Source: Pseudomonas paraversuta
GTDB taxonomy: Bacteria > Pseudomonadota > Gammaproteobacteria > Pseudomonadales > Pseudomonadaceae
Length of the DNA: 64,000 bases
Assembly (NCBI RefSeq): GCF_904063065.1
Contig: NZ_CAJFCL010000007.1
Coordinates: 186,001 to 250,000, forward strand
Direction of reading: 5' to 3'
The notes beneath the pieces are model-generated. The model was not told the DNA's origin, searched no databases, and saw nothing but the letters and a program-made list of their open reading frames with translations. The position numbers and the translations under genes are program-made. Position 1 is the first letter of the stretch. Every line of letters begins with the position of its first letter. Positions 25,316 to 34,816 of the stretch are shown piece after piece.

Positions 25316-27850
25316 GTGTTTAAGAAAACCCTTTTTCAGCTGCACTGGTTTTTCGGGATCACCGCAGGGCTGGTCCTGGCCCTCATGGGGATTACCGGCG
25401 CGACGGTGTCGTTCCAGGACGAACTGCTGAACTTGCTCAACCCCTCGGTGCTCAAGGTCGAGAAACTCGACAGCGGCACCCTGGCGCCCGCCGAACTGGT
25501 ACGCCGGGTCGAGGCCACTGAAGGCAAACAGGTGTCCATGCTCTGGGTCGGGGTGGACAGCGACAGTGCCGCACGGATTTTCTTCACCCCGCCGCCGGGG
25601 GAGCGCCGCGGTCAACTGCGCTATGTCGACCCTTACACCGGCACCTATCAGGGCGACGCCAGCGGCCAGGGCTTCTTCGATCTGATGCTGCAACTGCACC
25701 GCTTTCTGGCCATGGGCCAAACCGGTCGCCAGATCACCGGTGCCTGCACCCTGATGCTGATTTTCTTCTGCCTCTCGGGCCTCTACCTGCGCTGGCCGCG
25801 CCAGGCACTGAACTGGCGTGCCTGGCTGACCCTGGACTGGGCAAAAAAAGGCCGCAGCTTCAACTGGGACCTGCATTCCGTGGCGGGTACCTGGTGCATG
25901 ATTTTTTACCTGCTGGCCGCCCTGACCGGCTTGTCGTGGTCCTACGAGTGGTACAACAAAGGCCTGCAAAAACTGTTTTCGGACAGCCCCAACAGCCAGC
26001 AGCGCAAAGGCGGTCGCGGTCAGCCCGGCCCTGCGGGGCCGGCCCCTGTAGCCGATTACGATGCCATCTGGGCCACTATCCAGCAGGCTGCAGGGCCGCA
26101 ACTGAGCCTGTACAACGTGCGGATGCCACCGGTGGCCGGGCAGCCGGCCACGGTTTTTTATCTGCGCAGCGACTCGCCCCATGAGCGGGCCTTCAATCAG
26201 ATCGTGCTCGACCCGGTCACTGGCGTAATCAAACAACACCAGCGCTACGCAGACAAAAGCTACAAGGCGCAATTGCTGACCAGCATTTACGCGCTTCACG
26301 TGGGCAGTTACTGGGGCCTTCCCGGGCGCATCCTGGTGACCATCGCCAGCCTCAGCATGCCGTTGTTCTTTATTACCGGCTGGTTGCTGTACCTGGACCG
26401 GCGCCGTAAAAAGCGTCAGATCAAACAGGCGCGCCAGGGTTTGTCCACGGCGCACAGCGATGCATCGCCCTGGTTGATCGGCTTTGCCAGCCAGAGCGGT
26501 CTGGCCGAACAACTGGCCTGGCAGAGCGCCGGACAATTGCAGGCCGCCGGATTTGCAGTACGAGTGCAACCGCTGGCAGCGCTCAGCGAGCAGGACTTGC
26601 AGCAGGCCAGCCATGCACTGTTTGTCGTCAGTACCTTTGGCGATGGTGAAGCCCCCGACAGTGCCCGTGGCTTTGAACGCAAAGTCCTGAACCAGCCTTT
26701 GGCCCTGAGCAGTCTCAAGTATTCGTTGCTGGCCCTGGGCGATCGCCAATACCCGCACTTCTGCGGCTTTGCGACCCGGGTTCAGCAATGGCTGAACGAG
26801 CGTGGCGCACAATCATTGTTCACTCCGGTCCAGGTCGACAGCGGCGACCCCGAGGCGCTGCAGCACTGGCAGCAACAGCTCGGTCAACTGACCGGTACTG
26901 CGCCGGCGGCCAACTGGCAGGCACCGGGTTACAACAACTGGACCCTTGAACAACGCCAACTGCTCAACCCTGGCAGCAGCGGCTCCGGGGTTTACCTGCT
27001 GGGGCTCAAGGCCCCCCATGCCAGCGATTCATGGCAGGCAGGTGATCTGGTTGAAGTCATGCCACGGCAGTCCCCGGCAGCGATTGAGCATTTCCTGCAA
27101 GGTCTGGGTCTGTCGGCAGACACCCGGGTACAGCTCGATGGTCTGCAAGAAACCCTGGCCCAGGCCCTGGGCGGGCGTCAGCTGCCGGACAATCGCGGGC
27201 ATCTGGTGGGCATGCATGCACAGGCATTGGTCGACGCCTTGATCCCGCTGCACATGCGTGAATACTCCATTGCCTCGATCCCCGAAGATGGCCTGCTGCA
27301 ATTGATCGTGCGTCAGGAGCGCCATGCCGATGGCAGCCTGGGCCTGGGTTCGGGCTGGCTGACGGAACACGCAAATGTGGGTTCTGCCATCAGCCTGAGG
27401 GTACGGCGCAACAGTGGTTTCCATCTGCCCGCCGAACCTTGTCCGCTTATTTTGCTGGGCAATGGCACCGGACTGGCGGGGCTGCGCAGCCTGCTCAAAG
27501 CGCGCATTGCCAAGGGCCAGCAGCGTAACTGGCTGTTCTTTGGTGAACGCAATGCCGCCCATGACTTCCACTGCCGCGAAGAACTGCAGGGCTGGCTGGC
27601 CAGTGGTGATCTGGCGCGGCTGGATCTGGCGTTTTCACGGGATCAGGCACAGAAGATTTATGTACAGGATCGCTTGCGCGAGTCGGCTGATGAAATACGC
27701 AGATGGCTGGCAGACGGCGCCGCTATTTATATCTGCGGCAGTCTGCAAGGGATGGCGGCGGGTGTGGATCAGGCCTTGATCGACCTGCTGGGCGAGCCAG
27801 CGCTGCAAGCACTGATCGAGCAAGGGCGTTATCGGCGGGATGTGTATTGA
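25316..27850 (+). CDS. piuB: PiuB, PepSY membrane domain fused to flavodoxin/NADPH reductase
   Basis: 844 aa three-part inner-membrane reductase. Residues 1-375: PepSY-associated helices with His pairs (LHWFFGITAGL, LMLQLHRFL, WDLHSVAGTW, YALHVGSYWGL) likely binding heme. About 385-510: flavodoxin-like FMN domain (FASQSGLAEQLAWQ, VVSTFGDGEAPDSA, LALGDRQYPHFC). About 545-844: FAD/NAD(P)H domain of sulfite-reductase type (REYSIAS, LGNGTGLAGLRS, YICGSLQGMA, ending DVY). It probably passes electrons from NADPH across the membrane to reduce ferric siderophore iron. Start is GTG at 25316; AAGGCGG lies 7 bases before it. A REP pair follows. Confidence 0.88.
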   Translation: MFKKTLFQLHWFFGITAGLVLALMGITGATVSFQDELLNLLNPSVLKVEKLDSGTLAPAELVRRVEATEGKQVSMLWVGVDSDSAARIFFTPPPGERRGQLRYVDPYTGTYQGDASGQGFFDLMLQLHRFLAMGQTGRQITGACTLMLIFFCLSGLYLRWPRQALNWRAWLTLDWAKKGRSFNWDLHSVAGTWCMIFYLLAALTGLSWSYEWYNKGLQKLFSDSPNSQQRKGGRGQPGPAGPAPVADYDAIWATIQQAAGPQLSLYNVRMPPVAGQPATVFYLRSDSPHERAFNQIVLDPVTGVIKQHQRYADKSYKAQLLTSIYALHVGSYWGLPGRILVTIASLSMPLFFITGWLLYLDRRRKKRQIKQARQGLSTAHSDASPWLIGFASQSGLAEQLAWQSAGQLQAAGFAVRVQPLAALSEQDLQQASHALFVVSTFGDGEAPDSARGFERKVLNQPLALSSLKYSLLALGDRQYPHFCGFATRVQQWLNERGAQSLFTPVQVDSGDPEALQHWQQQLGQLTGTAPAANWQAPGYNNWTLEQRQLLNPGSSGSGVYLLGLKAPHASDSWQAGDLVEVMPRQSPAAIEHFLQGLGLSADTRVQLDGLQETLAQALGGRQLPDNRGHLVGMHAQALVDALIPLHMREYSIASIPEDGLLQLIVRQERHADGSLGLGSGWLTEHANVGSAISLRVRRNSGFHLPAEPCPLILLGNGTGLAGLRSLLKARIAKGQQRNWLFFGERNAAHDFHCREELQGWLASGDLARLDLAFSRDQAQKIYVQDRLRESADEIRRWLADGAAIYICGSLQGMAAGVDQALIDLLGEPALQALIEQGRYRRDVY

Positions 27851-27866
27851 ACCGATGCCCGCCCCC

Positions 27867-27913
27867 CTGCAGGAGCGGGCTTGCCCGCGAGCGGTTCAAG
27901 GGCTCGCGGGCGG
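27867..27913. repeat. REP pair between piuB and fruA (convergent)
   Basis: CTGCAGGAGCGGGCTTGCCCGCGAGC then, inverted, GGCTCGCGGGCGG. Located between the two convergent stops at 27850 and 27928, where no T-run terminator is seen. Confidence 0.75.
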
Positions 27914-27927
27914 TTTGAGTCAAGGCC

Positions 27928-29664
27928 TCAGGCCTTGGCAGTCTCCAGCGCCATTTCCGCCGGTTCCGCACGTTTGATCACGGCATACACCACTGCCGTC
28001 ACCAGGCTACCGGCGACAATCGCCAGCAAGTACAGCAGCGCATGGTTGATCGCATTCGGGATCAGTAGCACGAACAAGCCACCGTGCGGTGCCATCAGCT
28101 TGCAGCCGAAGTACATCGACAGTGCACCGGTCAAGGCGCCCCCCAGAATGCTCGCCGGAATCACCCGCAGCGGGTCTTTGGCGGCGAACGGAATCGCACC
28201 TTCGGAGATAAAGCACAGTCCCAGCACCAACGCGGCTTTGCCCGCCTCGCGTTCGGTCTGGGCAAATTTGCGCCGGGCAATAAAGGTCGCAATCCCCAGG
28301 CCGATCGGCGGCACCATGCCGGCAGCCATGGTGGCGGCCATCGGCGCGTAACTCTGCGAAGCCAGCAGCCCCACCGAAAACGCGTAGGCCGCCTTGTTGA
28401 TCGGCCCGCCCAAGTCGACACACATCATGCCGCCCAGTAGAACGCCCAACAAAATGGCGTTGGTGGTGCCCATGCTGTCGAGGAAGTGGGTAAGGCCTTC
28501 GAGCATGCCGGCCACTGGCTTGCCGACCACATAGATCATCACCAGGCCGGTAAACAGGCTGGCAAACAACGGGATGATCAGAATCGGCTTCAGCGCTTCC
28601 AGACTTTGCGGCAATCGCGCATAGCGATTGATCGCCTTGGCGCAGTAACCGGCGATAAACCCGGCAATGATCCCGCCGATAAACCCGGCACCCAGGGTAC
28701 TGGCCAGCAGCCCGCCAATCATCCCCGGCGCCAGGCCCGGGCGATCGGCAATCGAGTAGGCGATATAGCCCGCCAGCAATGGCACCATCAGTTTGAACGC
28801 TGCATCGCCACCGATCTGCATCAGTGCCGCCGCCAGCGTGCCGGGCTCTTTATAGGCCGTGATCCCGAACACGAATGACAGGGCAATCAGCAAGCCGCCC
28901 GCCACCACCATTGGCAACATGAACGACACGCCGGTCAGCAAATGCTTGTAGACCCCGGTTTTCTCTTGCTTGGCCGGTGCTGAACCATCAGCCGCTGCCG
29001 TCTCTTCCCGGCCTTCGCTCAAGGCTTTGTTCAGGGTGGCTTCGGCTTGCTTGAGGGCGATGCCGGTGCCACAGCGGTAAATCTTCTTGCCGGCAAAACG
29101 CTCGGTCGGTACTTCGATATCAGCCGCCAGCAGCACCACATCGGCTTCTCTGATGGCCTGCGGGCTCAGCGGATTGCGCGCACCGACCGAGCCCTGGGTT
29201 TCGACCTGCAGCTCGTAGCCCAGACGCTTGGCCGCCTGCTGCAATGCTTCGGCGGCCATAAAGGTGTGCGCCACCCCGGTCGGACAGGCGGTGATGGCGA
29301 CGATTTTCGGCCCGTGCTGCGGGCTCTCAGCCTCGGTAGAGACTGCTGGAGCGACATACACCCGGGCTTCCTGGGCGCCGCGCTGCAGTATCGCTTCGAC
29401 ATCTTGCAGGGCCTGGGCCGGGGTGCTCTGGAACACGGGTTTGCCAACAAAGCGCTGCATGTCCAGAGGCGTGCTGCTGACCACCAGGACCCATTGCGCT
29501 TGATCGATGGTTGCCTGGGACAGCTGGCGTTCCGGATGCTTGGGGTCATGCACTTCGACACTGGTGCTCCACCCCTGACGTTGCGCCGCTGCGTCCAGCA
29601 ATCGGGCGCACAGCACGCTGGTGACCATGCCGTTGGGGCAGCCCGTGACAATGGCTAATTTCAT
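27928..29664 (-). CDS. fruA: PTS fructose transporter EIIB'BC (FruA)
   Basis: 578 aa inner-membrane permease of the fructose phosphotransferase system. Two IIB-like domains: an N-terminal one (IVTGCPNGMVTS, Cys9) and the active one (AITACPTGVAHTFMAAEAL, near 120-140) whose Cys takes phosphate from FruB; then the IIC membrane domain from about 240 (GVSFMLPMVVAGGLLIALSFV, GGAGFIGGIIAGFIAGY, DLGGPINKAAY, EGAIPFAAKDP). Imports fructose as fructose-1-phosphate. Start at MKLAIVTGCP with AGAGGA upstream. Last gene of fruBKA, 11 bases after fruK. Confidence 0.95.
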   Translation of the reverse strand: MKLAIVTGCPNGMVTSVLCARLLDAAAQRQGWSTSVEVHDPKHPERQLSQATIDQAQWVLVVSSTPLDMQRFVGKPVFQSTPAQALQDVEAILQRGAQEARVYVAPAVSTEAESPQHGPKIVAITACPTGVAHTFMAAEALQQAAKRLGYELQVETQGSVGARNPLSPQAIREADVVLLAADIEVPTERFAGKKIYRCGTGIALKQAEATLNKALSEGREETAAADGSAPAKQEKTGVYKHLLTGVSFMLPMVVAGGLLIALSFVFGITAYKEPGTLAAALMQIGGDAAFKLMVPLLAGYIAYSIADRPGLAPGMIGGLLASTLGAGFIGGIIAGFIAGYCAKAINRYARLPQSLEALKPILIIPLFASLFTGLVMIYVVGKPVAGMLEGLTHFLDSMGTTNAILLGVLLGGMMCVDLGGPINKAAYAFSVGLLASQSYAPMAATMAAGMVPPIGLGIATFIARRKFAQTEREAGKAALVLGLCFISEGAIPFAAKDPLRVIPASILGGALTGALSMYFGCKLMAPHGGLFVLLIPNAINHALLYLLAIVAGSLVTAVVYAVIKRAEPAEMALETAKA

Positions 29665-29675
29665 GTGCAGTCCTC

Positions 29676-30617
29676 TTATTCTTGTGTCAGGGGGCAAAGG
29701 CTGACACCGCTTTCAAGCGTCGCCAGGTGCACCGCATCGCTGATGCCAAAACCGATTTGAGTGACCGCCAGCGCCCCGATGGCGGTGGCGGTGCGCAAGG
29801 TCTGCTCGGGGGTGTGGCCGCTGAGCAGGCCATGCAGCATGCCCGCCAGCAGTGAATCGCCGGCACCCACGGTGCTGGCGACGCGAACCTTGGGCGGCCG
29901 CGCCTGTAAGGCAAATGCCGGGTTGAACCAGTTCACCCCTTCAGCACCGTGGGAAATCACCACATGCTCAACGCCCCGGACCTGCAATTGCGCGGCAGCC
30001 GCGGTCTGCGCCTCAAGGCTGGCAATGTCGTGCCCCAGCGCGGCGCTGAGTTCTTCGGTGTTGGGTTTTATCAGCCAGGGGCCCGCACTCAAACCTTGCT
30101 TCAAGGCTTCGCCGCTGGTGTCCAGCACCACTTTCAGGCCAAGGGACTTCAGACGTCGCAGCAATTCACACAACCACTGCGCGCTGATGCCTTGGGGCAA
30201 GCTGCCAGCCACCACCACCGCGTCATGGCTGGCGGCAATCTGATCGAGCTTGTCGAGCAAGGCCTGTTGCGCCAGCTCACTGACCTGTGGCCCCGGCCCG
30301 TTGAGGTCGGTTACGCGGCCATCGTCTTCAGCCAGCTTGATGTTGCTGCGGGTGTCACCGGGCACGCGGATAAAGGCGTCGACAAAACCGCGGCTGGCAA
30401 ACAAGGCGTTGAACGGCGCTTGATTGTTTTCACCGAGAAAACCGCTAACGGTGACGCTGTGACCCAGATCGGCCAGCACCTGTGCGACATTCACCCCCTT
30501 GCCCGCGGCATGGCTCAGCAAAGCCTGGCTGCGGTGGACTTGCCCCGGTTGCAGATGGGACAGGCGCACGGTCAGGTCCAGGGCCGGGTTAAGGGTTACG
30601 GTCAGGATTCTGGCCAT
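29676..30617 (-). CDS. fruK: 1-phosphofructokinase
   Basis: 313 aa PfkB-family kinase that converts fructose-1-phosphate to fructose-1,6-bisphosphate. N-terminal TLTLNPALDLTV motif (here TVTLNPALDLTV), AAGKGVNVAQVLADLG, GFLGENN and C-terminal TVGAGDSLLAGML with the catalytic Asp. Its ATG shares one base with the fruB stop (TGATG), so it is coupled to fruB. Confidence 0.96.
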   Translation of the reverse strand: MARILTVTLNPALDLTVRLSHLQPGQVHRSQALLSHAAGKGVNVAQVLADLGHSVTVSGFLGENNQAPFNALFASRGFVDAFIRVPGDTRSNIKLAEDDGRVTDLNGPGPQVSELAQQALLDKLDQIAASHDAVVVAGSLPQGISAQWLCELLRRLKSLGLKVVLDTSGEALKQGLSAGPWLIKPNTEELSAALGHDIASLEAQTAAAAQLQVRGVEHVVISHGAEGVNWFNPAFALQARPPKVRVASTVGAGDSLLAGMLHGLLSGHTPEQTLRTATAIGALAVTQIGFGISDAVHLATLESGVSLCPLTQE

Positions 30618-33478
30618 CAGAGCGCCTCCACCAAGGCCCGGACTTCTTCCGGGCTACCGACGCTCAAGGCCTGGGTAGCCAGGGTCTTGAGACGCTCCAT
30701 GCTCAATTCGCGAACCCGCGCCTTGACCTCGGGAATGCTGCGCGCAGACACACTCAACTCATCCACCCCCAGGCCAACCAGCACCGGCACCGCCAGCGGA
30801 TCGGCCGCCAGCTCGCCGCATACGCCGACCCATTTGCCATGGGCATGGGCGGCACGCACGGTGATGTCGATCAATTGCAACACCGCCGGATGCAAACCGT
30901 CGGCCTGTGCCGACAGGGTCGGGTGGCCCCGGTCGATGGCCAGGGTGTACTGGGTCAGGTCGTTGGTGCCGACGCTGAAAAAATCGACTTCCTTGGCCAG
31001 CACCGGGGCCAGCAAGGCGGCGGACGGCACTTCAATCATGATCCCCAGCTGTAAGTCAGCCACCGGGATTTCCAGGCGCAGACGTTCGGTCATGTCACGG
31101 GCGGCGCGCCATTCGGCCACGCTGCCAACCATCGGGAACATGATGCGCAGCGGGCGGTTATCCGCTGAGCGCAACAGCGCCCGCAACTGGCTTTCCATGA
31201 TGTGCGGACGTTGCAAGGTGAGACGAATACCCCGTACTCCAAGAAACGGGTTTTCCTCTTTCTCGATCGGCCAGTACGGCAGCGGCTTGTCGCCGCCCAC
31301 GTCCAGGGTGCGTACCACCAGAGGCCGCCCGTCCAGGCCATCGAGCACCCGACGGTACTCGGCTTCCTGGGTGGCTTCGTCCGGCGCCTGGCTGTGGGCC
31401 ATGAAAATCAGCTCGGTGCGCAGCAGGCCTATACCTTCGGCGCCCTGCTCGACCGCGTTGGCCACACCCTTGCTCTCGCCGATATTGGCAAACACTTCGA
31501 CCCCGTGCCCATCCACAGTAACGGCCGGTTCATGACGTTGCTCGGAGGCAGCCAATAAGCGCTGTTCGCGGCTGTCACGCTCAGAAGTGGCGCGCTGCAG
31601 GGCGTCGGCATCCGGTGCGACATGCAGGCGGCCACGCTGGCCATCAATCAATAGTTGAGTGCCGGGCGCCAGCAGCAATACCGCTTCGCCAGCTCCGACC
31701 AATGCAGGAATTCCCAAGGCCCGGGCGACAATCGCACTGTGCGCGGTGGCGCCACCACGGGCCGTCAAAATGCCTGCAACCCGTGCCGGATCAAGACGCG
31801 CCACGTCGGACGGGCCCACTTCGTCCATCACCAGTACATAGGGTTGATCAGGTTCGGCCGGGGTTTGCACGCCACACAACTGCGCCAGAACACGGCGCCC
31901 GATGTCACGTAAATCCGCGGCGCGCTCGGCCAGTAATGCATCCTGCAACGACTCTTGCTGACGTGCAGCCGCCTCGATGACCGACATCCACGCGGCCTCG
32001 GCGCTTTCGCCGTGCTTGAGCCGGGTATCGACCTCATCCGTCAGCTCCGGGTCATCGAGCATTTCCTGATGGGTGATAAAAATCTCGCGAATGGCCTTGG
32101 ACTGGCTGCGCTGAATCAGGCCTTCAATGTCCTGACGTACCTCGGCCAAAGCTTTTTTCAGACGTTCACGCTCAATCGCCGCTGATTCGCCACGCAGCGG
32201 GTAATCGATAATTTGCAGCACTTGAATGTGTGCCGGGCCGATGGCAATTCCGGGCGCGGCGGCGATGGCCTGGATCACGCTGCCGTCAGCCGGGGCTGTG
32301 AGCAGCGTGGCGATGTCGGCCACGGGTGCTGCTGACTCGGCCAGCAGCGGCAGCGGCTCGACTTCTTCGCCCAGGCCTTCTTCAATGGCGGCCAGTATCG
32401 CCGGCAATGCATCACCGGCAATTGCGGGTTCGGCGACAAACTCCAGCACCTGGCCGCGACGTGCGCCCAGGCTGAGCAATTTACTCAGGCTCTTGGCCGA
32501 TACCGCCGACTCCTGGCCGTCAACAATTCGTACACGGATCTCGCCATCAAAGCTCTTCGCCAGTTGCGCGAGTATTTTCGCCGGACGGGCGTGCAAGCCG
32601 TGGGCGTTGGCCAGAGTGATACGGGCACTCGGCCAGTCAGCCGGTAATTCGCCGCCCAGCACTTCAAGTACTGCACGACTGCTGGTGGCGCGTCCCAGTT
32701 CATGCCCGCGACCTTCGATCAGCAGCGCACACAAGCGTTCAAGCAATGCCTGGTGGGCTTCTCCCAGGCTTGCCAGGCAGAACAGCCCGCTCAGTGGCTG
32801 GCCCAGATAGCGCATCGGCTTATCCGGGGTCACAAAAGCCAGGCCCGGGCGCTTGACTGTTTGCTCGCTGTGCAGCCACCACAAACCATCACCCAGGGGC
32901 AATGCGTCCACCTGTTGTAACACCGCTGCAAAGCCGTTGCTCACACAATCGGCCTGACGCAGCAGGCGGGCACCGCGCCAGACCAGTTCTTCGAAATCAT
33001 CGGCGGAGACACCGAGGCCGATCATCTGCGCATCCAGTGCCAGTTCCTGTGGCGCGCCCTGGAGCAATTTGAGCAAGGCTTCGGCGGAACTGGCACGACG
33101 CAATGCCTGGCCCAGATCGGTTTCGCCCAAAGCCCGGGTCAGCAGTTGCAGCAGGCGCAAATGCTCGTCGGACTTGGCCGCAATGCCGATCGCCAGATAC
33201 ACGATCTGACCGTCGCCCCAGTCCACTCCATCGGGAAACTGCAATAAACGCACGCCCGTGGCATACACCAGGTCGCGGGTTTCAGGAGTGCCGTGGGGAA
33301 TGGCAATTCCCTGACCCAAGAAGGTCGAGCCCTGAGCCTCACGCGCTTGCAAGCCTTTCAGATAACCTTCGGCCACCAAACCATCGGCGACCAGCTTATC
33401 GGCGAGTAAATGCAGCGCCGCAGACTTATCCACAGCCGTCTGGCCCATGGAAATCTGCTCTATGGTGAGCTCGAGCAT
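30617..33478 (-). CDS. fruB: PTS fructose multiphosphoryl transfer protein EIIA-HPr-EI (FruB)
   Basis: 953 aa cytoplasmic fusion of three phosphotransferase modules. EIIA-Fru at 1-145 with phospho-His in GIAIPHGTPE (His62), HPr near 285-375 with GLHARPA, and Enzyme I from about 405 to the end: GGATAHSAIVARALGIPALVG holds the active His, with PEP-binding motifs RTELIFM, FLGVRGIRL and SVGTNDLTQY. A complete private phosphorelay from PEP to FruA, as usual in Pseudomonas. Start at MLELTIEQIS with GGAGAACGC upstream. First gene of the operon, divergent from fruR. Confidence 0.96.
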   Translation of the reverse strand: MLELTIEQISMGQTAVDKSAALHLLADKLVADGLVAEGYLKGLQAREAQGSTFLGQGIAIPHGTPETRDLVYATGVRLLQFPDGVDWGDGQIVYLAIGIAAKSDEHLRLLQLLTRALGETDLGQALRRASSAEALLKLLQGAPQELALDAQMIGLGVSADDFEELVWRGARLLRQADCVSNGFAAVLQQVDALPLGDGLWWLHSEQTVKRPGLAFVTPDKPMRYLGQPLSGLFCLASLGEAHQALLERLCALLIEGRGHELGRATSSRAVLEVLGGELPADWPSARITLANAHGLHARPAKILAQLAKSFDGEIRVRIVDGQESAVSAKSLSKLLSLGARRGQVLEFVAEPAIAGDALPAILAAIEEGLGEEVEPLPLLAESAAPVADIATLLTAPADGSVIQAIAAAPGIAIGPAHIQVLQIIDYPLRGESAAIERERLKKALAEVRQDIEGLIQRSQSKAIREIFITHQEMLDDPELTDEVDTRLKHGESAEAAWMSVIEAAARQQESLQDALLAERAADLRDIGRRVLAQLCGVQTPAEPDQPYVLVMDEVGPSDVARLDPARVAGILTARGGATAHSAIVARALGIPALVGAGEAVLLLAPGTQLLIDGQRGRLHVAPDADALQRATSERDSREQRLLAASEQRHEPAVTVDGHGVEVFANIGESKGVANAVEQGAEGIGLLRTELIFMAHSQAPDEATQEAEYRRVLDGLDGRPLVVRTLDVGGDKPLPYWPIEKEENPFLGVRGIRLTLQRPHIMESQLRALLRSADNRPLRIMFPMVGSVAEWRAARDMTERLRLEIPVADLQLGIMIEVPSAALLAPVLAKEVDFFSVGTNDLTQYTLAIDRGHPTLSAQADGLHPAVLQLIDITVRAAHAHGKWVGVCGELAADPLAVPVLVGLGVDELSVSARSIPEVKARVRELSMERLKTLATQALSVGSPEEVRALVEAL

Positions 33479-33818
33479 GCGTTCTCCTTTTCCGGCGCTC
33501 CGTGGCACCAGGTATTGTTTTGAATTAAGTCAGCGTAGATAGCTCCCCCCGAAGGCCTGAGTCATGTGTGGCAAGCACATTGCTCTGCGGGGTAAAGATC
33601 CATAAAACACGCTTGCTGAAACGTTTAATCAAGAATGTCCGGCACGTTACTGCATAATTGCCCGCGCTTGAAGCCCAACTTGTTGTATTGATCAATGCAA
33701 AACGGCCGGGCTTGCAAAAAAACCAGATGCCGACAAGGCAGACGAAGATCGACTGCCTTTATCGGTTAGGATTGGCCAAAATGTCGACATGTACTACAAA
33801 AAATAAGGAATTTCCGGC
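33479..33818. other. Divergent fruB / fruR control region
   Basis: 340 bases without a gene. It holds the Cra/FruR-type operator at 33615-33630 and must carry both promoters. The longest AT-rich stretch is near 33600-33720. Confidence 0.7.
33615..33630. promoter_or_regulatory. Cra/FruR operator
   Basis: GCTGAAACGTTTAATC matches the Cra/FruR consensus (TGAAACGTTTCA-type) around the central CG, 137 bases upstream of the fruB start. FruR, encoded next door, is expected to repress fruBKA here until fructose-1-phosphate accumulates. Confidence 0.8.
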
Positions 33819-34814
33819 GTGAAGCTCAGTGATATCGCTCAACTGGCAGGTGTTTCCGTGACCACCGCCAGCTACGTCATCAATGGCAAGGCCGAACAGC
33901 AGCGCATTAGCAGCAGCACAGTCGAGCGTGTCCGCGCGGTGGTCGAAGAGCATGGTTTTACCCCCAACCCGCAAGCCGCAGGGCTGCGCAGCCGGCACAC
34001 GCGCACCCTGGGCTTTATCCTCCCGGACCTCGAAAACCCGAGTTATGCGCGCCTGGCCAAGCAACTGGAACAAGGGGCCCGGGCCCGCGGCTATCAATTG
34101 CTTATCGCCAGCTCGGACGATGCGCCGGACAGTGAGCGCCAGTTGCTCAAACTGTTTCGCGCCCGCCGCTGTGACGCCCTGTTCGTCGCCAGTTGCTTGC
34201 CTGCGGACGATGACAGCTACCGTCAACTGCAAGACTTGGGCATGCCGATCATTGCGATTGACCGGACCCTGGAGCCTTCGCGCTTTTGCTCGGTCATCAG
34301 CGATGACTGCGAAGCCAGTCTGCAATTGACCCGCAGTTTGTTACAACCGATGCCACGGCAAATTGCATTGATCGGCGCACGCCCCGAGCTGAGTATCAGC
34401 CAGGCCCGGGCGGCGGGGTTCAAGCAAGCCCTGGAAAATTTCGACGGCGAAATCCTGATCGAGCATGGTGCTGCCTTCAGCCGCGAATGCGGACGCCGGA
34501 TCATCGATGATCTGCTGGCTCGCCAGGGGCACTTCCCCGAGGCGCTGATCACGACCTCATACGTTCTGCTGCAAGGGATGTTTGATGCACTGCTGGAGCA
34601 CCCGAGCCAGCGTCCGCCGTTGCGTCTTGCCACCTTTGGCGACACTCAACTGCTGGACTTCCTGCCATTGCCGGTCAATGCCATGGGCCAGCAACACAGG
34701 CTGATTGCCGAAAAAGCCCTGAGCCTGGCCTTGTCGGCGATTGAAGAGCAGCACTATGAGCCCGGCATTCATGCCATTGCCCGAGTGTTCAAACAGCGCA
34801 TCCATCAGGCCTGA
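33819..34814 (+). CDS. fruR: LacI-family fructose operon regulator FruR/Cra
   Basis: 331 aa. N-terminal helix-turn-helix and hinge (MKLSDIAQLAGVSVTTASYVINGKAEQQRIS..), then a periplasmic-binding-protein-like effector domain from about 60 (LGFILPDLENPSYARLAKQLEQGAR). In Pseudomonas putida Cra mainly represses the fruBKA operon and responds to fructose-1-phosphate, so it is a local regulator. Start is GTG at 33819 with AAGGAA 9 bases before. The tatD-like gene begins 2 bases after the stop. Confidence 0.93.
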   Translation: MKLSDIAQLAGVSVTTASYVINGKAEQQRISSSTVERVRAVVEEHGFTPNPQAAGLRSRHTRTLGFILPDLENPSYARLAKQLEQGARARGYQLLIASSDDAPDSERQLLKLFRARRCDALFVASCLPADDDSYRQLQDLGMPIIAIDRTLEPSRFCSVISDDCEASLQLTRSLLQPMPRQIALIGARPELSISQARAAGFKQALENFDGEILIEHGAAFSRECGRRIIDDLLARQGHFPEALITTSYVLLQGMFDALLEHPSQRPPLRLATFGDTQLLDFLPLPVNAMGQQHRLIAEKALSLALSAIEEQHYEPGIHAIARVFKQRIHQA

Positions 34815-34816
34815 GC

